In this document: one piece after another, positions 8,475 through 17,781 of the stretch
How the letters are laid out: each line of letters opens with the position of its first letter
Numbering within the stretch: the first letter of the stretch is position 1
From: Methylophilus sp. QUAN
Lineage (GTDB): Bacteria > Pseudomonadota > Gammaproteobacteria > Burkholderiales > Methylophilaceae
Assembly: GCF_015354445.1 (NCBI RefSeq)
Contig: NZ_JADKYT010000001.1
Location: forward strand, 1,550,001 to 1,614,000
Length of the DNA: 64,000 nucleotides
Reading direction: 5' to 3'
The notes under the pieces: model-generated
What the model saw: only the letters and a program-made list of their open reading frames with translations
Databases searched by the model: none
Told to the model about the DNA's origin: nothing
Made by a program: the position numbers and the translations under genes

Positions 8475-9316
8475 TATTGGAACCCAGGAATAGTTTGTTT
8501 GGCGTATTCGCGGGTCGATTTTGAAGCCACGGCATCAGCTTTCACATTCGTGATCACAATCTCTTTATTGGCCAACTTCAAAACACCCACCTTGAACAGA
8601 CGCTGTACTTTTAAAAACTCACCATCTCTCACATAGTTAACCAGTTCATACTTGCCATCCTCATCTCGCAAGAAAAAGGCTGGGAGTTCTTGGTCTTTTG
8701 ATAAGCCTAAGTACGTGAATTTGCCATCATCAAAAACTGTCTTTGGTTTGAATGGTGCATTGCCTTGAATTTGGTAATCAAAATTCATTGCCTCAACTGG
8801 CAAGGTAGTTTTCTGGCTTGAATCGTTGACCACAATAGATTCAAGTTTCTTGCGCTTCAGTTCAAGTAGCTGCTCTGTTTTTTGATCGAGATCCGCTTCT
8901 GTTTTGGCAACTTCTTGTTGATACACCATCACTTTAGGATAAGACCAACTTACCCGCTGATACCACTTACCACCAGGTGGTGATGAGCGTAGGGTTAGCT
9001 GGTAAGAGCGTTTGTCCGTGACGATTGTGGCAGAGGTAAAGATGTTTGGTTTAGCTGGCTTAACGAACACATGCTCTTCTGCCTTGGCGATAACCCATTG
9101 CAAGTTATCACCCACCGCCATAGCAGTGACTTTCTCGCCCTTGGTTAACTGAATATCAGTGACAGCATCCGGAATTGTCAGGACTGTATACGTGTTGTTT
9201 TCGTCATAGTTGAAGGTCACTAAACGGTTGTCACCTGGCATGGCAACGGCAGATTGTTCAGCATGTGCAGTCGAAATTGTTGCGCAAATCGCAAGCGCTA
9301 AAATCAGTTTTTTCAT
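8474..9316 (-). CDS. virB9: VirB9-like T4SS outer-membrane core protein
   Basis: 280 residues with a cleavable signal peptide (ending near AHAEQS). The N-terminal half has the VirB9/TrbG/CagX beta domain (NIFTSATIVTDKRSYQLTL). The C-terminal half has KPKTVFDDGKFTYLGL and LPAFFLRDEDGKYELVNY, the hallmark C-terminal domain that contacts VirB7/VirB10. It sits between virB8 and virB10, overlapping each by one base, the canonical order. The related VFDDG module in the fusion at 3882-5066 suggests duplication of this domain. Confidence 0.92.
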   Translation of the reverse strand: MKKLILALAICATISTAHAEQSAVAMPGDNRLVTFNYDENNTYTVLTIPDAVTDIQLTKGEKVTAMAVGDNLQWVIAKAEEHVFVKPAKPNIFTSATIVTDKRSYQLTLRSSPPGGKWYQRVSWSYPKVMVYQQEVAKTEADLDQKTEQLLELKRKKLESIVVNDSSQKTTLPVEAMNFDYQIQGNAPFKPKTVFDDGKFTYLGLSKDQELPAFFLRDEDGKYELVNYVRDGEFLKVQRLFKVGVLKLANKEIVITNVKADAVASKSTREYAKQTIPGFQ

Positions 9317-9987
9317 TAGTTCAGATCCTCACTCAGATCAAAGTGTGTGATGTACATACCAATTGGGTTATCAAAAATTTCCTGCTCTGTTTTCGGAGGC
9401 ACCAATGTGTAATGCACAGTCAGGATCATGTTCTTACGTGAATAGGTTTGACCTTTGCCAGCTCGCGTTTCTGTTACCACGCGGACTAATGCAGCGCCAT
9501 CCCCAATGAATGCAACGGAACGGATTTTCACTCCACGGGTTAGAAGGCTATCAAGTTTCAATGCCTCAATAGGTTTTTGTGTGGCCACATAGTCAGCAAA
9601 CTCATTAGTCGCTTTTTCTCGGACTCGCTCATATGCGGAGAGTAGATTCTTTTGTGTGAGAAACCTGTCAAGCGTCAGCAGCTTTGACGCCCATTCGGAA
9701 AGGAAATACTTTTTCTCAGCTTCGCCAGGTTGATATGAGACCATTTCAACAGGCGTAGTAGTCACCATGCCGTCCCCGTTTACCTTAACAATGTAAGGGA
9801 CAACAGTTTTAAGAGGCATCATGCTCATTATGGTGAGACACAATCCAACGCACGTTACAGATAGGGCCACAGAAACAAGAAACATTCTGTTTGACCCCAC
9901 AACAGCTGAGCCATACAGTTCAAACCACTTTTTGCGTGACTGCTCGAATGCCGTCACAGGTGCGTTATTGAGAGAATCTTTACTCAT
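9316..9987 (-). CDS. virB8: VirB8-like T4SS inner-membrane protein
   Basis: About 223 residues from the ATG at 9987 (an upstream in-frame ATG at 10014 has a poorer ribosome binding site). A transmembrane segment (MFLVSVALSVTCVGLCLTIM) near residues 37-57 is followed by a periplasmic NTF2-like domain with the usual VYERV-type helices and TRGVKIRSVAFIGDGAALVR. VirB8/TrbF proteins nucleate the T4SS at the inner membrane. It is the first gene of the virB8-9-10-1 operon, about 56 bp after promoter motif B. Confidence 0.88.
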   Translation of the reverse strand: MSKDSLNNAPVTAFEQSRKKWFELYGSAVVGSNRMFLVSVALSVTCVGLCLTIMSMMPLKTVVPYIVKVNGDGMVTTTPVEMVSYQPGEAEKKYFLSEWASKLLTLDRFLTQKNLLSAYERVREKATNEFADYVATQKPIEALKLDSLLTRGVKIRSVAFIGDGAALVRVVTETRAGKGQTYSRKNMILTVHYTLVPPKTEQEIFDNPIGMYITHFDLSEDLN

Positions 9988-10042
9988 GAACAATCCAATA
10001 AAAGTTTTGTTCATTAAAGCATTTTAGATTTTTGAATGCGTT

Positions 10043-10075
10043 GTTATATACACGGCACTTTTTGCCTATATACAA
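10043..10075 (-). promoter_or_regulatory. Shared promoter motif, copy B (virB8 operon)
   Basis: On the minus strand the core TGTATATAAC (10052-10043) with following AACG matches the extended -10 core of copies A and C-E. The upstream box (TTGTATATAG, 10075-10066) fits the consensus poorly, making this the weakest of the five. It precedes virB8 by about 56 bp. A GGCAAAAAGTGCC near-palindrome occupies the spacer region. Confidence 0.5.
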
Positions 10076-10176
10076 TCACACTCAAGTCAAATTACCCTTT
10101 AATTAATGGCTGCAAGGGGTTGATTTCAGGGAAATGTGTTGTTTAATAGAATTAAGAGTAGATGAAAGGAAACATT

Positions 10177-10575
10177 ATGAAAAAGTTAGCTTTATCCGCA
10201 TTGTTGACGCTAGTGATTGGCTGCACAAGTCAATCAAATACATCTTCAATTGTGGGCACCTCAGATACTGTCGAGGGAACTTACTTCGACAAAAAACAAA
10301 GAATCACACTGACATTAAAGAAAAGCGACGCTTCAACTTATTTGATGGACACAAAATCTTTGACTGGCGAGACCAAAGGTCAGGTATGGAAGAAAATGTC
10401 TGATAAGGAAATTGCCGATTTTTTCAAAGGTCGTGAGGGCGATGTCAAAGCTGGTCAGTTTTTTGCCAGCACCGACAACCTCTGCACGTCTGTATTCATT
10501 AAATACGAAAACGACGATGATGGCTACATGGCTAACTGCATGATTCCTTCATTAACTCGTTACGTTAAACAATAA
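10177..10575 (+). CDS. Small lipoprotein, unknown function
   Basis: 132 residues from the ATG at 10177, chosen over the one at 10162 because AAGGA sits seven bases before it and because it begins directly with a lipoprotein signal peptide (LALSALLTLVIGC lipobox). The mature part has conserved-looking Cys pairs (DNLCTSVF, YMANCM), which suggest a periplasmic disulfide. The family is not recognised. A possible promoter (TTGATT, 18 bp, TAATAG, 10120-10149) precedes it. TGTTGTTTAAT at 10137-10147 resembles the shared promoter core but lacks the upstream box. The double-AAA gene follows 12 bp later in the same direction. Confidence 0.75.
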   Translation: MKKLALSALLTLVIGCTSQSNTSSIVGTSDTVEGTYFDKKQRITLTLKKSDASTYLMDTKSLTGETKGQVWKKMSDKEIADFFKGREGDVKAGQFFASTDNLCTSVFIKYENDDDGYMANCMIPSLTRYVKQ

Positions 10576-10587
10576 ACGAGGTTTACT

Positions 10588-12684
10588 ATGTTTGGTATGT
10601 CTGCATGGGATTTGACTAAAGAGGCCTTCCACTATGGCTGGATGGCTTTGCTGGTTCTCTTGTTCGTTGGTCTGGTATATGCGGTAGAGATTTTCGTATT
10701 CTCTAAACCAATCGCACGCTTGACCAAAGGGTTCGATTTCAACACTGAATGGTCACAACTCACACCCATGACAAAAGCAAAGCGTGTGTTTGGCCATGTA
10801 TGGCTATTTGCCGTGACTACTGCATTGTTGATTATCCCTACAGCGTTTTTTGCTGGATTCATCAAGGCATACCAACCAGTTTGGCTCTATATCTCAGCCG
10901 GTTACGTTGCTTTACTGCTGGCCGCGATGGTCTACAACAAATTCACAGTTGAGTTTCATCCTCCATTCGTTGCCTTCTGCTACCTGCTGGCAAATTTGTA
11001 CTTTGCATATACAACATCTTATTTTGGTGCTGCTTCATCTGCTCTGATCGCGGTAATTTCGATTGCTGCCATCAATGCTTACACATATCTGTTTGTTCTG
11101 ACTGGTGCGAAAACTGAACTGTATATGCCTAAAGCTAAAACAGTTGGTGGCAACCATCAACAAGAAGGCGAGATTAAGTCAGCTGTGCAATACCATGCTG
11201 TTGCAGCTCGCTTCAATTTCAGCAACGTGGCTGGTATGGCTGATCTGAAAGCTAAATTGCTGAAGGCTGGTAAACAGATTCTGGATAAAAACAACGCTGA
11301 CCCTAAGAATGGTGTTCTGTTTCATGGTGACCCAGGCAACGGTAAGACCTTCTTTGCAGAAGCTTTGGCTGGGGAACTGAAACTAAAATTTATCTCTGCA
11401 ACTTTTGGCAACATTGTTAGCCAATGGGTAGGTGAAACCACTCAGCGTGCAATGAAAGTTTTCGATGATGCAGAAGCACAAGCCCCATGCCTGCTTTTCT
11501 TGGATGAAATCGACTCTGTGTTTGTTGACCGTGGCAGCATTAAAAACGCTGATTCTGAGGCTCCAAAAACATTAAATGCCATTTTGACTCGCCTGGTTGA
11601 TATCCGCAAAAAGGGTGTTGTAGTCATTGCCGCCACCAACTTTTTGGATAAGCTGGATCCTGCAAGTATTCGTGAAGGTCGCTTTGATTACAAAATTGAG
11701 ATCACTAACCCTGATTTTGAGGCTCGTAAATCATTGCTCACCAAAGCTCTGAAACATATCAAGATTGATAATGAAACTCTTGATAGCTTGGCAAGACGTT
11801 GGGAAGGCTATTCAGTCTCTCGTATCATGGCAATTGGCGATGCAGCCAGAGACATTGCAATGACTGAAGGTTTGAAAACTGTTGATTTCGAACTCATGAT
11901 GGAAGCGCTTCGCTCAATTCAAGGTACGAAGGGCGACAAAATCCCGGAGAGTGTTCCAACTGTTGATGGGCTGTTTCTCACTGAACCAATGCGTGCCAGA
12001 ATGAATAATCTGATCGAGCGTATGGTGAATATCGAAGAAGTAGAGAAGTTCGGAGGCAATGCGCCTAACGGAGTTTTGTTCCACGGCCCAGCTGGTACTG
12101 GTAAAACTTTAGGTGCGATGGTTATGGCAAAAAGTGCAAACTGGTCATTTATCCAAACCACTGGTAATGCATTATTAAGCAACCCTGACGAAATCGACAA
12201 CATCATGAAGCGTGCAAAAGATATTCGCCCATGCTTGGTATTTATTGATGAAGGTGATGACGTTTTGGCTGACCGTAATAGCTCTATGAATAAATCCGTA
12301 ACAAATCGTCTGCTATCTGTCATGGATGGTGCTGGCGGCAGACCTAAAGACGTTTTGTTTGTAGCTGCTACCAACTATCCAGAAATGATTGACAGTGCGA
12401 TGTTACGCGGTGGCCGGTTCACAGAGAAAATTGAGTTCTCATTGCCTGACATTAAAACTATCAGCGATTATGTGCGCAATTGGATTGATTCGACCAAAGC
12501 GCCGTTGAGTGAAGACTTCACAGTTGAGAACGTGGCGAATATTGTCCGCGGTCAATCACTGGCCAACGTGAAAGTTATTCTACAAGGTAGTATCAATGAA
12601 AGTATCGGTAAATTGAGCAAGGATAAAAATGCGCGAGTTGATTTGAACGACTTGCGATCCGCGATGAACCTTGTGTTTAGCTAA
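10588..12684 (+). CDS. Membrane-anchored protein with two AAA+ ATPase domains
   Basis: 698 residues. About five hydrophobic segments fill residues 15-175. A first AAA+ module follows with Walker A GDPGNGKT, Walker B LLFLDEIDS and sensor AATNF (about 245-365). The second module has Walker A GPAGTGKT and the unusual Walker B LVFIDEGDD, with AATNYPEMIDSAMLRGGRF (about 490-640). The AAA modules resemble the FtsH/CDC48/proteasome-ATPase clade; no peptidase domain follows. It would be a membrane unfoldase or remodelling ATPase on the cytoplasmic face. It sits between the two T4SS blocks and ends in a strong terminator. A role in T4SS assembly or quality control is only inferred from position. Confidence 0.88.
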   Translation: MFGMSAWDLTKEAFHYGWMALLVLLFVGLVYAVEIFVFSKPIARLTKGFDFNTEWSQLTPMTKAKRVFGHVWLFAVTTALLIIPTAFFAGFIKAYQPVWLYISAGYVALLLAAMVYNKFTVEFHPPFVAFCYLLANLYFAYTTSYFGAASSALIAVISIAAINAYTYLFVLTGAKTELYMPKAKTVGGNHQQEGEIKSAVQYHAVAARFNFSNVAGMADLKAKLLKAGKQILDKNNADPKNGVLFHGDPGNGKTFFAEALAGELKLKFISATFGNIVSQWVGETTQRAMKVFDDAEAQAPCLLFLDEIDSVFVDRGSIKNADSEAPKTLNAILTRLVDIRKKGVVVIAATNFLDKLDPASIREGRFDYKIEITNPDFEARKSLLTKALKHIKIDNETLDSLARRWEGYSVSRIMAIGDAARDIAMTEGLKTVDFELMMEALRSIQGTKGDKIPESVPTVDGLFLTEPMRARMNNLIERMVNIEEVEKFGGNAPNGVLFHGPAGTGKTLGAMVMAKSANWSFIQTTGNALLSNPDEIDNIMKRAKDIRPCLVFIDEGDDVLADRNSSMNKSVTNRLLSVMDGAGGRPKDVLFVAATNYPEMIDSAMLRGGRFTEKIEFSLPDIKTISDYVRNWIDSTKAPLSEDFTVENVANIVRGQSLANVKVILQGSINESIGKLSKDKNARVDLNDLRSAMNLVFS

Positions 12685-12690
12685 ATAAAA

Positions 12691-12712
12691 AACCCGCTTT
12701 GAAAGGCGGGTT
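12691..12712. terminator. Bidirectional intrinsic terminator
   Basis: AACCCGC at 12691-12697 pairs with GCGGGTT at 12706-12712, and CTTT/AAAG can extend the stem. T-rich tracts flank it on both strands (TTCTTTATTT on plus, TTTTATTT on minus). It separates the plus-strand AAA gene from the convergent minus-strand operon ending at 12722. Confidence 0.85.
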
Positions 12713-12721
12713 CTTTATTTA

Positions 12722-12967
12722 CTAAATCAGCATAAAGAGCAATTTCATTAAGCCATAAATCGGCATGAATATCAGGCCAAATAGTCCGGCCGCAAAGAAT
12801 ACTGGCCTGTCCTGCTTGTAAATATTGACCCAGTAGATAAAAGCATCCTTTTTGTTAGATAACATTGGATGCGGTATTTCGTTCCGCTCTTTCTTGTCCA
12901 GGGATTCTCGCAGAATCAGAAAGTGTGTAATGTCTGGATCGCTAGGTGTCATAAAGTCAGAAAACAT
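12722..12967 (-). CDS. Small tail-anchored membrane protein after virB6
   Basis: 81 residues. The soluble N-terminal half is charged, and the C-terminal end is hydrophobic (VFFAAGLFGLIFMPIYGLMKLLFMLI), probably one long or two short membrane segments. It follows virB6 with a 2-bp gap and is the last gene of that operon before the terminator. The family is not recognised. It may be a small T4SS accessory protein. Confidence 0.6.
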   Translation of the reverse strand: MFSDFMTPSDPDITHFLILRESLDKKERNEIPHPMLSNKKDAFIYWVNIYKQDRPVFFAAGLFGLIFMPIYGLMKLLFMLI

Positions 12968-12969
12968 AA

Positions 12970-14181
12970 TTATCCTTTTGTTTTGCTGCCTGAAGATACA
13001 TCCACACGTCCACCGTTGGATACACTGGTCATACCACGGCCGCCCATTTTTACCCCTGCGCCTGTAGCCTGAGTTACACCGCCAAGCCCTTTACCAGCCA
13101 TAGCCATTGCTTGTTGGGCAATCCTATTCTTACCATCAATCGATGATGCCATAGATGCCGCCTTTGAATAGTTTCCGGAGGCTGCACTTAGACTTGCCCC
13201 TGCATTTTGTAACCCTTGGCCAGCCGCAGATGCACCCTGCCCTAATGCTTGACCACCACTGCCGGCCATTTTTTGCCCGGAGGAAATACCGCGCATCAAG
13301 TTTGCACCACTGCCACCAGATACCAGAGCTGAAGCGATTGAAGGAATCTGTGACATGAGATAGGCGATTAACAATGACATCAAGAATGCCAGCATCGCTG
13401 AAACCATAAGTACATCATAGTTCTGAGCAGCCTGGACATTAGAAATCACGTTTGAGAGAACACTGTGTGTAATCCCAATCAACATGGCACCAATGACCTT
13501 AGTTAGACCCGCGATGATCAGGAATCGTAACCATCCATCAAAGATGAATGATGTAGCGGGTAGCAACAGCCATGGAATCATGATTGGGCCCAGCGTGAGC
13601 GCTACCACGATCATAAATTGGGAATATACGCCAACAGCTAGGTAAATGATTGATGCAACAAGTAAGCCAATAACAGCGCAAAAAATAAATATAAAAGCTA
13701 CCAGGTTAGCGGTAATGAATTCAATCACATCAAGGAATCCGTCCAGCTGCTTGAATGTTGAGGACCATGCGTTAACCAACAGCATTGATTTATTTAATAC
13801 CATCAATGCATTTGAGGTAATCACTTTCGAGATGTTTTCACCATCTGGAACGAATTTACCTGCAATGACGTTCAAACTTCCTGTCAGCGCCGAGCTGGTA
13901 TCCGCTACATTCCCAGTACCCCAAATTGCCAGATAACTTTGGGGTGTTACAAGCCAAAAGACTAGCCCTATCATAAGCAACGATTGGATTAGACTGCCCA
14001 TGATGTTGGTAAGATTTCCACTTTCCATCATCAAACGTAAACCCATATACGAAATGGATATAACCGCCAGCAAACCGAATAGCTGCATGCCTTCGCTAGA
14101 AAGCGTCATAGGTCCAAAGTTCTGAATGTTCGTAAAGAACTGATTCATCGCTGTCGACAGAGCTGTTTCAAATTGACTCAT
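12970..14181 (-). CDS. virB6: VirB6/TrbL-like T4SS inner-membrane protein
   Basis: 403 residues with a periplasmic N-terminus and about six or seven membrane segments between residues 25 and 290 (for instance LVAFIFIFCAVIGLLVASII and FMIVVALTLGPIMIPWLLLP). A Gly/Ala/Ser-rich soluble tail ends in SGSKTKG. The ALTLGPIMI motif and the low-complexity tail are typical of VirB6/TrbL proteins, which line the substrate path through the inner membrane. It follows the virB5/trbJ gene by 16 bp. Confidence 0.9.
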   Translation of the reverse strand: MSQFETALSTAMNQFFTNIQNFGPMTLSSEGMQLFGLLAVISISYMGLRLMMESGNLTNIMGSLIQSLLMIGLVFWLVTPQSYLAIWGTGNVADTSSALTGSLNVIAGKFVPDGENISKVITSNALMVLNKSMLLVNAWSSTFKQLDGFLDVIEFITANLVAFIFIFCAVIGLLVASIIYLAVGVYSQFMIVVALTLGPIMIPWLLLPATSFIFDGWLRFLIIAGLTKVIGAMLIGITHSVLSNVISNVQAAQNYDVLMVSAMLAFLMSLLIAYLMSQIPSIASALVSGGSGANLMRGISSGQKMAGSGGQALGQGASAAGQGLQNAGASLSAASGNYSKAASMASSIDGKNRIAQQAMAMAGKGLGGVTQATGAGVKMGGRGMTSVSNGGRVDVSSGSKTKG

Positions 14182-14197
14182 AACTTACCCTTCGAGG

Positions 14198-14980
14198 TTA
14201 ATATCCGAATGTTTCCCGGATTTTTGCTTCGGACTGCAAAGCTTGCTTCTTAATGTCCGCTTTTGTTTGTTCGGACTGCGCCTCTTTTTGCATGCCCCTG
14301 GTTGCTGATTGAGCAGTTGCAATATTTGCTTGCAGTAAGCCACTCAACTGGTCAGTAATCAGATGATTTTGTGCAGACAGCGTGCCCATGGCTTCCATCG
14401 TGCCTTGATTCAAAGGCACTCGATTAGCAAGCGTGTCGGCCCTTTGCTGAAAGTTACCCAACTGACCCATTAATTGCTGTAGGTTGAGATAGTTTTGTGC
14501 AGCGTTGACTTGGCCCTTTTTGGCAGCCTCGCGTTCTGTCGTTAAGATCTCTTCCCAAGACAGGCCACTGGTAACTGCCAACCGATCAATTTTCTCGGTC
14601 TGTGCGTTCAATCTGCCGTAAACACCAGTCATGTCAGTCATTGTTTGGGTTAACTGCCCATAATTAGAGTAGACACCCATGGCCTCATTTAAAGCGGCTT
14701 GAGGATTTGTGTTGGTAATGTAGCCGGTATCGACACCACGCTTTATCACTGTCGCGATTTGTGTAGGTGATAGGTTTCTAAGGTTTTGCAGCATAGTCAG
14801 GTACTGATTGTACTGGTGCATATTGGAGACAATCAGTTGTGCGGTTTGCTGTTGATTCTGTGCAGCTGAGATGGCACTTTTAGCCAATTGTGCACCGACC
14901 TCTACAACTGCTTTGGCAGCCACAGCTTCAGAGGAAAGTAGAGCAGATGTAATGAAAAGTGCTGCAATAATTTTACGCAT
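14198..14980 (-). CDS. virB5: VirB5/TrbJ-like protein
   Basis: 260 residues with a signal peptide (ends near AVAAKA) and an almost entirely alpha-helical, Gln-rich mature part. LRNLSPTQIATVIKRG and the VYSNYGQLTQTMTDM region resemble TrbJ of P-type conjugation systems. These proteins sit at the pilus tip or in the periplasm and help pilus assembly. The gene overlaps the virB4 stop by 8 bp and precedes virB6, the usual order. Confidence 0.8.
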   Translation of the reverse strand: MRKIIAALFITSALLSSEAVAAKAVVEVGAQLAKSAISAAQNQQQTAQLIVSNMHQYNQYLTMLQNLRNLSPTQIATVIKRGVDTGYITNTNPQAALNEAMGVYSNYGQLTQTMTDMTGVYGRLNAQTEKIDRLAVTSGLSWEEILTTEREAAKKGQVNAAQNYLNLQQLMGQLGNFQQRADTLANRVPLNQGTMEAMGTLSAQNHLITDQLSGLLQANIATAQSATRGMQKEAQSEQTKADIKKQALQSEAKIRETFGY

Positions 14981-17459
14981 TTACCAACTCCTTTATGTAG
15001 TTTTGTTTCCAATTAACATCATCCTCACGGTTGGAATGATGCTTCCTAAAAATTGACTGCGCTTTGGCATCCGAACGCAAACATGCCAGGATCTCGGGTT
15101 TAAATGAAACTTCAACCATGCGGGACATCCGCTGAGTCACAATGTAGTAATTGCGTTTCGCCTGTGCATTCTTGATGCGCATAACTTGTTCAGGATTCAA
15201 GCCAAATTTCTTAACGTAAAGGTCCCAATGAGCATCTGCAGAGAAGTTGGCTAAGAAAATCTTGTTTGGGATGTTGTCGATGATGCTGGCAAAAATATCC
15301 GCATTTGCAAGCTCATCTAAACTCTGGGTGGCCATAATCAAAAACGCATTCTTTTTACGAAGAGTTTTCAACCAGTCCATAATTTTCATCTCGAATTTTG
15401 GCTCTTTAAGCATGAACCAGGCTTCTTCGACGTAAATCAGGGTTGGGGTGCCGTCCAACATCTTTTGAATGCGATAGAAGGCATAATCCATAAAGGCATT
15501 GGCAACACGCTCATTGGCAAACAAGCCATTCATTTCAACTGTTGTGGATGAACTCAATGAGAAATCATCTTCCTCGTTATCGAAGAATTTGGATAAGATG
15601 CCGTCACCAATCCATTGCTGAAGCTGTTCAGACAGGTGGATAGGTAGCAATGGCGCCAATGACCGTAACCGCCAACGCTCTGGAGGGTATGAAACTAGGT
15701 TCTCGAAGGCATTTAAAATGCTCTGATCATCATTGGCGTTCATTTGGTAGCCACGTGAACTGATAAGCAGTTCCAGCCACTGCGCCAACCAAACCCACGC
15801 ATTACGATCACCCAGCGCAAAGCCAATTGGATTAAGTCTTACTTTATTACCCTCGCCTGTCAGGTCAACATGCTTCCCGTCTTGTAACAGTGTAGGGATG
15901 TTGCATGAATAGTCTTTATCGAAAACAATGATTCGGCATGGTGAGTATTTTCTGAATTGAGACATTAGAAAATTATTGAATACAGATTTACCTGCACCCG
16001 ATGGCCCAATCACCAAAGTGTGAGCAAGGTCACCATTGTGGTAATTGAAATAGAATGGCGTCGAATACTCTGTAGACAATGCAGTGAGGGCAGCACAATC
16101 ACGGCCAGTCTGTTGGCTCAAGAATGGATTTGTTGTACTACCGGTAGCCAATGTACGAATAGGTGACATATCGGCCAAATTGCCGGTATTCAAAAAGAAC
16201 CAGCGAACCAATTCAGCCCATTGTCCTGGAATCGAACCGGCCCATGCCGACAGCAAATGCATACGCTCACGTACAATTAAGAAGCCGCGTTGGCGCAAAA
16301 TTTGCGATGTGAACTTCAAAGTACGCTCACACTCCTGCAATGTTTCGCCGTACGACAAAATGCTAAGGTTGTAATAGCCAAAGACACGGTTCTGTACCAT
16401 GATACTTGCTAGAGCCTCTGAGGCATCCTGGGCTGCCAACACCTTACCATCATCGCGCTTGTCTGATTCTTTGTTAGTCAAAGCCTCAGAAACGTATGTC
16501 CACATACTCTTTTGGCTATTCAGATTGTGTTTTCTAATGCCATCTATGTATTTTTTTGCATTCTCCATTTCCACATATCTGAAACATTGGCTGATTGTGA
16601 TTTCTCCCGGTACAGCCAATAATTCATCAATAAATCCAGGGACAGTTAAATCAGGCCAATCCTTAACAGAGATACCAGCCACATGGGTACGATCAACATG
16701 GTCGAATACCAAGTGGCTATGGCCAACAGTCAATGTGTTGTCGGGGAGATAGCTATCCAAATAACACGGAAAGTCTGGAATCTTTACTGGTTGGTTACAG
16801 GAGGCTGGATTTACTCGATCATGCAGATATTGAAGTAACTCTGCATTTTCAATGCGATATAGACCGATATCCTTAACGGTTTCGTCAAAGCCAGATAGCA
16901 TTTCTTCAAAGGATCTAATCTCTGAATCTATCTTTGCTTGCTGATATGCGAAAGTGCTCCTATTGAAGTACGATGCTTTTAAAGTGTTCCAAAACGCCTG
17001 AAGCATGTTTTGACCCATATCGGTCGTGAAGTAACCAAGACGGTCCAGGAACCCTGAGTTAGCGCCTTCTGGACGGTAAAGAATAGCCAGATAGTGCTTG
17101 TTGGCATATTGGTTACCTGACTCAAATTCTTCTCTGCGAATATCATCAATCATCTTGGATATTTCGTCAGGAAATTCACCTTGTGGGTAATCTGTCGTTC
17201 TACGCCGATCAACAGTCCACCATAATGTTATGCGCTCATCAAAGACTCGGAAGGCATGCTCCATGATGTTTGCATACCGATCACTGTCGATTGTTTGCAG
17301 GTTTTCTACGTCGACACCCTCAAATGTATAACAGACCAGAAATCCACCATCCTTATTCAGAATCATGTCTGGCTTTGTCATAATCATAAAAGGCAGTAAC
17401 TCTGTGTAGCTCCTACCTTTAGCTTTTGTTGCATTGCGCTTGTCTTTTAAATTCAGCAT
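14973..17459 (-). CDS. virB4: VirB4-like T4SS ATPase
   Basis: 828 residues, within the family range. Walker A is GPSGAGKSVFNNF (about 497-509), Walker B is TLIYVEEAWFML (about 680), and MATQSLDEL is the conserved motif after it. The N-terminal CagE/TrbE/VirB domain is also recognisable. It energises pilus subunit extraction and substrate transfer at the inner membrane. It overlaps the virB3 end by 7 bp and the virB5 start by 8 bp. Confidence 0.95.
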   Translation of the reverse strand: MLNLKDKRNATKAKGRSYTELLPFMIMTKPDMILNKDGGFLVCYTFEGVDVENLQTIDSDRYANIMEHAFRVFDERITLWWTVDRRRTTDYPQGEFPDEISKMIDDIRREEFESGNQYANKHYLAILYRPEGANSGFLDRLGYFTTDMGQNMLQAFWNTLKASYFNRSTFAYQQAKIDSEIRSFEEMLSGFDETVKDIGLYRIENAELLQYLHDRVNPASCNQPVKIPDFPCYLDSYLPDNTLTVGHSHLVFDHVDRTHVAGISVKDWPDLTVPGFIDELLAVPGEITISQCFRYVEMENAKKYIDGIRKHNLNSQKSMWTYVSEALTNKESDKRDDGKVLAAQDASEALASIMVQNRVFGYYNLSILSYGETLQECERTLKFTSQILRQRGFLIVRERMHLLSAWAGSIPGQWAELVRWFFLNTGNLADMSPIRTLATGSTTNPFLSQQTGRDCAALTALSTEYSTPFYFNYHNGDLAHTLVIGPSGAGKSVFNNFLMSQFRKYSPCRIIVFDKDYSCNIPTLLQDGKHVDLTGEGNKVRLNPIGFALGDRNAWVWLAQWLELLISSRGYQMNANDDQSILNAFENLVSYPPERWRLRSLAPLLPIHLSEQLQQWIGDGILSKFFDNEEDDFSLSSSTTVEMNGLFANERVANAFMDYAFYRIQKMLDGTPTLIYVEEAWFMLKEPKFEMKIMDWLKTLRKKNAFLIMATQSLDELANADIFASIIDNIPNKIFLANFSADAHWDLYVKKFGLNPEQVMRIKNAQAKRNYYIVTQRMSRMVEVSFKPEILACLRSDAKAQSIFRKHHSNREDDVNWKQNYIKELVNA

Positions 17460-17776
17460 AAATTACCTTTGTCAAACCCATCAGGGCGTGAATTCACCTC
17501 TGTATCGGCATGAGGCCAAGGATCATAACGGTCTGTTTGTGAGTTGTATCGAATGTAAATTAATCGTGACATGGGATCTTTCTTGTACATCCAGACAAGA
17601 AAAATTTGAATAAAGAATGCGGCAGGGAGCCACCATAGGGTTTTCAATCCCATCACAGTGGCCCCAGCTATAGTCCAGTTCACAATGACTAAGCCACGCT
17701 CACCCCCGGCTACAGATTTGACCTCGTTGAGGCAACGATACACACGGGTTGAGCGAGGAACGTAGTTATAGGACAT
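17453..17776 (-). CDS. virB3: VirB3-like T4SS protein
   Basis: 107 residues with two adjacent membrane segments (about residues 25-60: GLVIVNWTIAGATVMGLKTL and LPAAFFIQIFLVWMY), then a short soluble tail with DPMSRLIYIRYNSQTDRYD. This layout and the position directly before virB4 and after virB2 identify VirB3/TrbD, which works with VirB4 in the inner membrane. Confidence 0.88.
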   Translation of the reverse strand: MSYNYVPRSTRVYRCLNEVKSVAGGERGLVIVNWTIAGATVMGLKTLWWLPAAFFIQIFLVWMYKKDPMSRLIYIRYNSQTDRYDPWPHADTEVNSRPDGFDKGNLC

Positions 17777-17781
17777 GGTTA

